NCBI GenBank assembly: GCA_007125875.1 | Contig: SLCI01000185.1 | Location: forward strand, 1 to 6,624 | From: Kiritimatiellia bacterium | Lineage (GTDB): Bacteria > Verrucomicrobiota > Kiritimatiellia > SLAD01 | Length of the DNA stretch: 6,624 bases | Direction: 5' to 3' | Made by a program: the position numbers and the translations under genes | Notes under the pieces: model-generated | The model's database searches: none | Told to the model about the DNA's origin: nothing | Seen by the model: the letters and a program-made list of their open reading frames with translations, nothing else | Shown: one piece after another, positions 1 through 5,850 of the stretch | How positions within the stretch are numbered: position 1 is the first letter of the stretch | Layout: every line of letters starts with the position of its first letter

Positions 1-1
1 A

Positions 2-23
2 ATCATCGCGCCTGCGCGGTGAT
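2..23. other. Hairpin-forming inverted repeat at the left edge
   Basis: Two 9-base arms, ATCATCGCG (2-10) and CGCGGTGAT (15-23), pair around a CCTG loop with a single G-T wobble. The arms are GC-rich next to the loop. No run of T follows, so this is not a classical intrinsic terminator. It could be the 3' end structure of a transcript entering from the left or an operator-like palindrome. Its role cannot be decided because the upstream gene is outside the window. Confidence 0.4.
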
Positions 24-38
24 CTACTGACAAATCTG

Positions 39-68
39 TTGCGCAATATTGTGGATTCGCTTTATATC
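39..68 (+). promoter_or_regulatory. Weak candidate sigma-70 promoter for the phosphofructokinase gene
   Basis: TTGCGC (39-44) and TATATC (63-68) are separated by 18 bases. They match the -35 consensus at 3 of 6 positions and the -10 consensus at 4 of 6. Transcription would begin near 75, giving a leader of about 46 bases before the ATG at 121. If real, it argues against translation starting at the in-frame ATG at 49. The match is weak and such pairs arise by chance. Confidence 0.2.
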
Positions 69-120
69 GCAGCCCGAAATCACACTCGGCTTATCGTTTT
101 GTTACACCGCGGGGCTACAT

Positions 121-1416
121 ATGAGCATCGATACGACTATCCAGATTCTCGGCAAAGGCGCAATTCGTTCGCCGCTGCCGCTCGACACGGAACCAGGGAA
201 CCTGATTGGAACCTTTACCGACGATGCGACCCGCGTGCGCTATAACGTGGAAGTGGACGGACACGAGGATCGGCCCGAGTTGCTGTTCGAAAAAGCCGGA
301 CCGCGCGAAACGATTTATTACGATCCCGCCGAAACTAAAGTCGCTATCATGACGTGTGGCGGCGTGTGTCCCGGCCTAAATAACGTGATTCGCTCCGCCT
401 ATCGCGAGTTGAGCAATTACGGCGTACGAGAAGTGCTCGGCATTCGCTATGGACACCAAGGCCTCAATCCCGCAGTAGGCCTCGAGCCACTGCGATTAAC
501 CGATGAACTGGTCAACACGATCCACCAGCACGGCGGCACCCTGTTGGGCTCATCGCGAGGTAGCCAGCCGCTTCCCGTGATGGTGGATACGCTGAAAAAA
601 TGGGGCGTGCAGGTGCTGCTCACGGTCGGGGGCGACGGCACGCAGCGCGGCGCGCGCGATATCGGCGCGGAAGCCCGCAAGCAGGGCTATCCCCTCTCCG
701 TCGTCGGGGTGCCGAAGACGATTGATAACGATATTCAGTTTGTGCGCCGCACGTTCGGCTTCACGACGGCCGCGGACAAGGCGCGCGAAGTGTTGACCTG
801 CGCGCACGTGGAAGCGCGCGCGTATCCGAACGGTGTAGTGATTGTCCGCCTGATGGGGCGCGATTCCGGCTTTATCGCCGCGGCGGCGGCGTTGGCTAGT
901 CAGGAGGCCAACTTCGTACTGGTGCCCGAAGTGCCCTTCAAACTGGAGGGCGAAAACGGCTTATTCAACGCGTTAAAACGACGACTGGAACGAAAAGATC
1001 ATGCCGTCATCGCCGTGGCGGAGGGCGCGGGACAAGATCTGCTCGCTGCCCTGCCCCGCCAGACCGACGCGTCCGGCAACGTCCTGCATCACGACATTGG
1101 CTTGCATTTGCGCGATCAAATCGCAGCGCACTTCAAGGAGCAGAAGATCGGCATTAGCCTTAAGTATATTGATCCCAGTTACATCATTCGCAGCGTACCG
1201 GCCAATTCGGAGGATGCGGTGTTGTGCGATCAGTTTGCACGGCATGCGGTGCATGCGGCGATGGCGGGTAAGACCGATTTGGTGATTGGGTTCTGGAATG
1301 AATTCATTCATGTGCCGATTGCATTGGCCACTGCGCAGCGCCGAAAAATTGAACCGGACAGCTTGCTCTGGAGCAGCGTCTTGTCCGCCACGGGGCAACC
1401 GGCACAGATGGAATAG
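121..1416 (+). CDS. 6-phosphofructokinase, ATP-type, plant/trypanosomatid-like clade
   Basis: This cytosolic enzyme phosphorylates fructose 6-phosphate to fructose 1,6-bisphosphate, the committing step of glycolysis. Numbered from the ATG at 121 (431 residues), the visible motifs are: TCGGVCPGLN at 78-87 (nucleotide-binding loop), GGDGTQ at 170-175, PKTIDNDI at 198-205 with D202 matching the catalytic Asp127 of E. coli PfkA, MGRDSGF at 245-251, PE at 269-270, EGAGQD at 301-306 and YIDPSYIIRS at 349-358 near the sugar-phosphate site. Gly173 corresponds to E. coli Gly104, which favours ATP over pyrophosphate. Lys199 replaces E. coli Gly124, as in plant and trypanosome ATP enzymes and also in PPi enzymes. 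About 70 residues precede the core, making the protein longer than the 320-residue E. coli type. An in-frame ATG at 49 would add 24 residues with no family likeness. The ATG at 121 has GGGG six bases upstream and is preferred. The phosphoryl donor is inferred, not proven. Confidence 0.93.
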   Translation: MSIDTTIQILGKGAIRSPLPLDTEPGNLIGTFTDDATRVRYNVEVDGHEDRPELLFEKAGPRETIYYDPAETKVAIMTCGGVCPGLNNVIRSAYRELSNYGVREVLGIRYGHQGLNPAVGLEPLRLTDELVNTIHQHGGTLLGSSRGSQPLPVMVDTLKKWGVQVLLTVGGDGTQRGARDIGAEARKQGYPLSVVGVPKTIDNDIQFVRRTFGFTTAADKAREVLTCAHVEARAYPNGVVIVRLMGRDSGFIAAAAALASQEANFVLVPEVPFKLEGENGLFNALKRRLERKDHAVIAVAEGAGQDLLAALPRQTDASGNVLHHDIGLHLRDQIAAHFKEQKIGISLKYIDPSYIIRSVPANSEDAVLCDQFARHAVHAAMAGKTDLVIGFWNEFIHVPIALATAQRRKIEPDSLLWSSVLSATGQPAQME

Positions 1417-1441
1417 ACGGTACTGCGCTGGATAATGTGGC

Positions 1442-1470
1442 TTGAGTTAAGCGGGATTAGCCTCTATTAA
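1442..1470 (+). promoter_or_regulatory. Candidate sigma-70 promoter for the efflux operon
   Basis: TTGAGT (1442-1447) and TATTAA (1465-1470) lie 17 bases apart, each matching consensus at 4 of 6 positions. Transcription would start around 1477, leaving a short leader of about 17 bases that just includes the ribosome binding site. The 77-bp gap after the phosphofructokinase stop shows no terminator, so read-through from the upstream gene is also possible. No regulator-binding palindrome is evident around it. Confidence 0.35.
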
Positions 1471-1480
1471 GGATATCAAG

Positions 1481-1488
1481 GGAAGGGG
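1481..1488 (+). promoter_or_regulatory. Strong ribosome binding site of the adaptor gene
   Basis: GGAAGGGG lies five bases before the ATG at 1494. It fixes that start codon, which is also the only start that gives an intact lipoprotein signal peptide. Confidence 0.7.
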
Positions 1489-1493
1489 TTGTC

Positions 1494-2627
1494 ATGAATA
1501 GACTATTATGGGTGTTGGGTTGTTTGCTGGTTGTTGGGGTAGCGGGTTGTGGCCCCCGAAACGTGTTTGAACCGCCTCCGCCTCCGGAAGTGGAAGTGGG
1601 GCAACCAGTGGTGGAAGATGCGACGGTGTATCGCGACTTTCCGGGACGCCTGCAAGCGGTAGAATCCGTCGCGATTTTGGCTCGCGTGAGCGGCACCTTG
1701 GAGGAGATCCGCTTCCAAGACGGCGACCTGGTCGAGGCCGGTCAGGTACTGTTCGTGATCGAGCAAGCACCCTATGAAGCGGATGTGCGCCGTGCGCAGG
1801 CCCAGTTGGCGCAGGCGAAAGCGGCCTTCACGCTGGCGGAAGCCGCGCTATCCCGCAAACGCAATGCCTTTGCCATTCAAGCGGTTTCAGAGCTCGACCT
1901 GCTCAGCTCCGAGGCCGATGTTGAAAACGCAAAAGCCGCGATCGAAGCCGCCGAAGCGGGTCTGGCCCGGGCCGAACTGAATTTATCCTACACGACCGTG
2001 ACCGCCCCAATCAGCGGGCAAGTGGATCGGCACCGAGTCAGCGTCGGCAATGTGGTGGGCGGCGCGCAGCCGACGCTGCTGACGACGTTAGTCTCGGTCG
2101 ACCCGATTGACTGCTATTTCTCGGTGGACGAGCGGGCGAGCATTCTGCTACGCCGAATAGCGGCGGAACAAGGTAGCGACACGCGCGAGAGTTTCACTGA
2201 CCTCGTGCTGGAGTTGGCGGATGGATCCGTTCATGACGCAACGGGATTCATCGACTTTGCCGAAACCCAGATTGACCCCATGACGGGAACCCTGATGGTG
2301 CGTGCACGCTTCCCGAACCCCGACGGAGCACTGGTACCCGGCATGTTTGGCCGGGTCCGAGTACCCTACCAGCAACCGAACGCGCTGATGATCCCGGAGA
2401 ACGCGATCTTGCGCGATATGACGGGGCCCTTTGTCCTCACGGTACAATCCGACGGCATGGTCGAGCGACGCAGCGTGGAGTTGGGCTCGCTGGTGGGAGC
2501 GCAACGCATCGTGACCGCCGGACTGGATACAAGCGACACACTCGTGGTGCGCGGCATTCAGCGCGCACGCCCGGGCATGCCCGTACGAGTTAGATCTGCG
2601 TCAGATTCGGCTGCGGGAGCGGAATAA
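1494..2627 (+). CDS. RND efflux periplasmic adaptor (membrane fusion protein), AcrA/MexA-like lipoprotein
   Basis: This is the periplasmic adaptor that joins an RND inner-membrane pump to an outer-membrane channel. The 377-residue protein begins with a lipoprotein signal: a hydrophobic stretch at 4-18 and lipobox VAGC at 16-19, so Cys19 would be acylated. Gly follows the Cys, as in MexA. A proline-rich linker (27-32) follows. Next come the first half of the lipoyl domain (about 54-92, VSGTLEEIRFQDGDLVEAGQ), an alanine-rich alpha-hairpin coiled coil (about 93-162), the second lipoyl half (about 168-195, TAPISGQVDRHRVSVGNVV), a beta-barrel (about 200-295, including the conserved DPMTGT and LVPGMFGRVRV stretches) and a membrane-proximal domain to about 370. 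Length is close to AcrA and MexA (about 380-400). The channel-contacting RxxxLxxxxxxS motif of the hairpin is present as R121, A125, S132, with Leu changed to Ala. The stop overlaps the next ATG, so the two genes are co-translated. Substrate is unknown. Confidence 0.93.
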   Translation: MNRLLWVLGCLLVVGVAGCGPRNVFEPPPPPEVEVGQPVVEDATVYRDFPGRLQAVESVAILARVSGTLEEIRFQDGDLVEAGQVLFVIEQAPYEADVRRAQAQLAQAKAAFTLAEAALSRKRNAFAIQAVSELDLLSSEADVENAKAAIEAAEAGLARAELNLSYTTVTAPISGQVDRHRVSVGNVVGGAQPTLLTTLVSVDPIDCYFSVDERASILLRRIAAEQGSDTRESFTDLVLELADGSVHDATGFIDFAETQIDPMTGTLMVRARFPNPDGALVPGMFGRVRVPYQQPNALMIPENAILRDMTGPFVLTVQSDGMVERRSVELGSLVGAQRIVTAGLDTSDTLVVRGIQRARPGMPVRVRSASDSAAGAE

Positions 2628-2629
2628 TG
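2615..2629 (+). promoter_or_regulatory. Ribosome binding site and one-base stop/start overlap (TAATG)
   Basis: GGGAG (2615-2619) lies inside the last codons of the adaptor gene, seven bases before the transporter ATG at 2627. The adaptor stop TAA shares its final A with that ATG. This arrangement is typical of translational coupling and would keep adaptor and pump in a fixed ratio. Confidence 0.65.
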
Positions 2630-5600
2630 TTTAGTCACTTCTTTATCCGGCGGCCGATTTTTGCTTCGGTCATCTCCATCGTGATGGTGCTGATTGGCGG
2701 CTTTTCGCTGCTGAGCCTGCCCGTGGCGCGTTATCCCGAAATCGCCCCGCCCACGATTAACGTAGCCGCCTTTTTCCCCGGCGCAGATGCTAAGACGGTG
2801 GCCGACACGATCGGCTCGCTGATCGAGGCTGAGGTGAACGGCGTGGAGAACATGCTCTACATGCAGAGCGTCAGTGGTAACGACGGCACCTATGTGCTGA
2901 CGATTACCTTCGAATCCGGCACCGACCTGGATATTGCAAACGTATTGGTACAGAACCGAATTTCTGCCGCCATACCCAAACTGCCTCAGGAAACTCAACG
3001 AATGGGCGTGCGGGTAAAGAAGCGATCCAGCGATGCCAACTTATATGTTGTGATTCACAGCCCAGACGAGCGATTCGACGGCCTGTTTCTCAGCAACTAT
3101 TTGAGCCTGAATATTCAAGACGAGATCGCCCGCTCGCCCGGCGTGGGAGAAGTGTCCACGTTTGGTATCGGCAAGTACGCCATGCGCATCTGGCTGGATC
3201 CCGAGCAGATGCAAGTTCGGCACATCACGCCCGCCGATGTTATGTCAGCAATCCGCGACCAGAATGTGCAAGCGGCCGCAGGCGGCATCGGCGATCCTCC
3301 TGTGCCTGAAGGTCAGGTTTTTACGCTGACCATGAACGTGCAGGGTCGCTTGGCCGATGTGGAGGAGTTTGAGAACATCGTCATTCGGTCTGACTCGGAT
3401 GGCCGGGTGCTGCGCCTGAAAGATATCGCCCGCGTCGAATTGGGTTCCTCTCTATATCGTGTCACCGCCAGCTATCGCGGACGAGATGCAGCATCGATGA
3501 CCGTTTACCAAGTACCGGGCGCGAATGCCATTGAAGTGGTGGACGGCGTTAAAAATCGACTCGAAGAACTAGCCCAAGACTTTCCGGAAGGTCTGGAATA
3601 CGCTATCGTCTTCGACAACACCGACGTGATCAAGGCCTCGATACAGAGCGTGGTATTCAATTTATTTGCCACGCTGGCGCTGGTGATTTTTACCGTTTTC
3701 ATTTTCCTGCAAAACTTCCGCGCTACGATCATTCCCTCTGTCACAATTCCGGTCTCACTGGTCGGGACCTTTATCGCCTTGGCCGCGTTCGGCTACTCCA
3801 TCAACCAGTTCACTTTATTCGGCTTGGTGCTGGTTATCGGCATCGTGGTCGACGACGCGATTGTGGTGGTGGAAAACTGCTCGCGCCTAATCGATGAAGG
3901 CTTACCGCCTAAAGAAGCCGCCATGCAGACGATGACTGAAGTGTCCGGCCCGGTTATTGCGACGACACTGGTCCTGCTGGCCGTGTTCGTGCCCACCGCC
4001 TTTATGGGTGGCATCACCGGCACCTTGTTCCAACAATTTGCGGTCACGATTTCCGTTGCCACCGTGTTTAGCTCGATCAATGCGTTAACCCTAAGCCCAG
4101 CCTTGTGCGGTGTCCTTTTGCGGCCTTCCCAAGACAACGGTTCCGGTCCGCGCGGATTTGCCTGGTTCAATAATGGGCTTGAGCGCACGCGCGAAAGTTA
4201 TTCAGGCGCGGTGGGTTTCCTCCTGCGCAGATTCGGCATTGGCCTTGTACTGTTCGCCGTCATGGTGGCACTGGCTGTGTATGGCTTTCAGCGCTTGCCC
4301 ACGGGTTTCGTACCGCAGGAGGATGAAGGGTACTGCATCGTCAACATCCAGTTGCCGGATGCGGCATCGCAGGAACGCACTGTTGCGTTCACCGAAGAAG
4401 TCGAAGCAATTATCGCGGATGTACCGGGCGTGAAGGATGCACTGATCATTACCGGTTTCTCGCTGCTTGATGGAGTCGCTATTCAAAATGCCGGATTCGC
4501 CGTGGTCGTATTCGATTTGTGGCAGGATCGTGGACCTCAGGAAAGTCAGGAAGCGATCATCCAAACACTCAACCAGCGCTTCTCGGGATTGTTGGACGGC
4601 GTTGCCACCGCTTTCCCCGTACCGTCTTTGCCAGGGTTGGGCTTGGTCGGCGGCTTCACCATGATGGTGCAGGATCGCGGCGGAGCGGGTATGGACTCGC
4701 TTTATGGTGCCGCGCAGGAATTGATTGCAGCCGGCAATGCACAGACAGCACTTACGGGGATGTATACGCCTTTCCGCGCCAATGTACCGCAGATTCGCGC
4801 CGTGGTGGATCGCGAGCAAGTGTTGGCGCGCGGCTTGCCCCTGAACGCCGTGTTCAGCGCGCTCCAAACCCATTTTGGTAGCTCCTACATCAATGACTTC
4901 TCGATCTTTAATCGCACGTTCGATGTGCGGGCCCAAGCGGAGGGCGCATTCCGCAGTCAGCCTGAAGATGTGTTGAACGTGCAAGTGCGGCACCCGGCTG
5001 GCGGCATGGTACCGCTGGGCGCGGTGGTTTCGGTTGAGCATGTCACTGGGCCGCAAAACGTCATCCGCTACAATATGTCCCCTTCCCTCAAGGTCATGGG
5101 TTCGGCCAGCGAAGGCTACAGCTCCGGCGATGCCTTATCCCTGCTGGAGCAGATGAGTGCACAGGTGCTGCCGCCGGGTATTGGGTTCGAATGGACCGGC
5201 CTCTCGTTCCAGGAAAAGATGGCACAACAAGGCACCGCGATGATTTTCGTGCTGGCGATCTTGATGGTTTATCTCGTGTTGGCCGCCCAGTACGAAAGCT
5301 GGTCGCTGCCCATCTCAGTCATTCTCGCTGTGCCTACCGCCTTATTGGGCGCGGTAGTGGGTGTGATGGCGCGGAGCTACGACAACAATGTCTATATGCA
5401 GGTGGGCGTGGTGCTGCTAATCGGCTTGTGTACCAAGAGCGCCATCCTGATCGTGGAATTTGCCAAGGAGCAAATGCAGAAGGGACAGTCCCCTACTGAA
5501 GCCGCCATGGATGCTGCAAAATTGCGTTTCCGCGCCGTCTTGATGACCGCCTTTTCCTTTATCTTCGGTGTCATTCCGCTGATGGTATCGACCGGGGCCG

Positions 5601-5731
5601 GTGCGCTCAGTCAACGCGTGATTGGTACGACTGTGTTTTCCGGCATGATTGTCGCCACCGTGATCAGTCTCTTGCTGGTGCCGATGTTATTTATGGTGAT
5701 TGCGAGGTTGGCTGGGGGACGGAAAGAATAA
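2627..5731 (+). CDS. RND multidrug efflux transporter, HAE1 family, AcrB/MexB-like
   Basis: This is the trimeric inner-membrane proton antiporter of a tripartite pump, exporting hydrophobic or amphiphilic compounds. At 1034 residues it is full length (AcrB has 1049). It starts with the family hallmark FFIRRPIFA and TM1 (about 10-30), followed by PGADAKTVADT and a first periplasmic porter/docking region (about 40-335). TM2-TM6 lie at about 339-492, TM7 near 535-553, the second periplasmic region at about 555-865, and TM8-TM12 at about 870-1027. Proton-relay residues are intact: Asp409-Asp410 in TM4 (GIVVDDAIVVVEN), Lys937 in TM10 (GLCTKSAILIVEFAK), and Arg969 and Thr973 in TM11 (RFRAVLMTAF), equivalent to AcrB D407, D408, K940, R971 and T978. 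AcrB Asn941 is Ser938 here. The switch-loop region reads GFSLLDG at 610-616, so AcrB Phe615 is kept as Phe611 while Phe617 appears as Leu613. Substrate range cannot be read from sequence. HAE1 assignment rests on the DD pair and overall likeness. Heavy-metal (CzcA-type) motifs are absent. Confidence 0.96.
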   Translation: MFSHFFIRRPIFASVISIVMVLIGGFSLLSLPVARYPEIAPPTINVAAFFPGADAKTVADTIGSLIEAEVNGVENMLYMQSVSGNDGTYVLTITFESGTDLDIANVLVQNRISAAIPKLPQETQRMGVRVKKRSSDANLYVVIHSPDERFDGLFLSNYLSLNIQDEIARSPGVGEVSTFGIGKYAMRIWLDPEQMQVRHITPADVMSAIRDQNVQAAAGGIGDPPVPEGQVFTLTMNVQGRLADVEEFENIVIRSDSDGRVLRLKDIARVELGSSLYRVTASYRGRDAASMTVYQVPGANAIEVVDGVKNRLEELAQDFPEGLEYAIVFDNTDVIKASIQSVVFNLFATLALVIFTVFIFLQNFRATIIPSVTIPVSLVGTFIALAAFGYSINQFTLFGLVLVIGIVVDDAIVVVENCSRLIDEGLPPKEAAMQTMTEVSGPVIATTLVLLAVFVPTAFMGGITGTLFQQFAVTISVATVFSSINALTLSPALCGVLLRPSQDNGSGPRGFAWFNNGLERTRESYSGAVGFLLRRFGIGLVLFAVMVALAVYGFQRLPTGFVPQEDEGYCIVNIQLPDAASQERTVAFTEEVEAIIADVPGVKDALIITGFSLLDGVAIQNAGFAVVVFDLWQDRGPQESQEAIIQTLNQRFSGLLDGVATAFPVPSLPGLGLVGGFTMMVQDRGGAGMDSLYGAAQELIAAGNAQTALTGMYTPFRANVPQIRAVVDREQVLARGLPLNAVFSALQTHFGSSYINDFSIFNRTFDVRAQAEGAFRSQPEDVLNVQVRHPAGGMVPLGAVVSVEHVTGPQNVIRYNMSPSLKVMGSASEGYSSGDALSLLEQMSAQVLPPGIGFEWTGLSFQEKMAQQGTAMIFVLAILMVYLVLAAQYESWSLPISVILAVPTALLGAVVGVMARSYDNNVYMQVGVVLLIGLCTKSAILIVEFAKEQMQKGQSPTEAAMDAAKLRFRAVLMTAFSFIFGVIPLMVSTGAGALSQRVIGTTVFSGMIVATVISLLLVPMLFMVIARLAGGRKE

Positions 5732-5806
5732 TCGTATGCCCTTATCGTCGTCCGATATCGTTAACCGGAGGCGAAGGAACTGAAACCGATGCATGCAGGA
5801 CAGAAG

Positions 5807-5818
5807 AGCGGTCGACGA
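5807..5818. repeat. Left copy of an exact 12-bp direct repeat flanking the last gene
   Basis: AGCGGTCGACGA occurs here and again at the window end (6613-6624), 806 bases later. The core GGTCGACGA is present a third time at 6603-6611. The left copy sits 32 bases before the four-helix-bundle start codon. The two 12-mers therefore bracket that gene, or at least the visible part of it. Confidence 0.6.
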
Positions 5819-5837
5819 TTAGACGAATCGTAAACCG
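5809..5837. promoter_or_regulatory. Imperfect palindrome before the four-helix-bundle gene (possible operator or leader hairpin)
   Basis: The arms CGGT (5809-5812) plus ACGATT (5815-5820) are mirrored by AATCGT (5826-5831) plus ACCG (5834-5837). The loop is AGACG and one 2x2 mismatch interrupts the stem, so 10 of 12 positions pair. The right end runs into the ribosome binding site GAAGG (5837-5841). It could be a repressor site or an RNA hairpin that limits translation. It also overlaps the left 12-bp direct repeat. No protein partner is identifiable. Confidence 0.4.
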
Positions 5838-5841
5838 AAGG
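5837..5841 (+). promoter_or_regulatory. Ribosome binding site of the four-helix-bundle gene
   Basis: GAAGG is nine bases before the ATG at 5851 and supports that start. Its first base is part of the palindrome arm, so folding of the leader could affect access to it. Confidence 0.5.
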
Positions 5842-5850
5842 TAATTAAGT

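Larger units (their letters stand above)
5757..5841. repeat. Pair of imperfect 15-bp direct repeats in the spacer
   Basis: ATCGTTAACCGGAGG (5757-5771) and ATCGTAAACCGAAGG (5827-5841) match at 13 of 15 positions and start 70 bases apart. Each ends in a Shine-Dalgarno-like GGAGG or GAAGG. The second copy provides the ribosome binding site of the downstream gene. The first lies upstream of a 14-codon mini-ORF. The pair suggests that this spacer holds a duplicated gene-start region or paired regulator sites. Confidence 0.45.

Noticed and set aside
49..120. In-frame upstream ATG extending the phosphofructokinase by 24 residues
   Set aside because: The added residues show no family likeness, there is no good ribosome binding site before 49, and the possible promoter at 39-68 overlaps it. 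The ATG at 121 is the better start.
3847..3855. Another GGTCGACGA copy inside the transporter gene
   Set aside because: It encodes the conserved Val-Asp-Asp of TM4 and is explained by protein conservation and codon choice, so it is not counted as a member of the flanking repeat family.
4202..5056. Long 284-codon open frame on the minus strand inside the transporter gene
   Set aside because: It lies entirely antisense to a well-supported RND coding region, has no recognisable domain, and is explained by the codon bias of the sense gene.
5743..5757. Short inverted repeat TATCG / CGATA as a terminator for the efflux operon
   Set aside because: Only five base pairs with a five-base loop and no T-run. 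Too weak to call a terminator.
5757..5841. Integron attC recombination site
   Set aside because: GTTAAC-containing sequence was tested against the RYYYAAC and GTTRRRY core patterns and does not fit.
5819..5847. TTAGAC / TAATTA as promoter of the four-helix-bundle gene
   Set aside because: The -35 match is poor and the implied transcription start would fall after the ATG at 5851.
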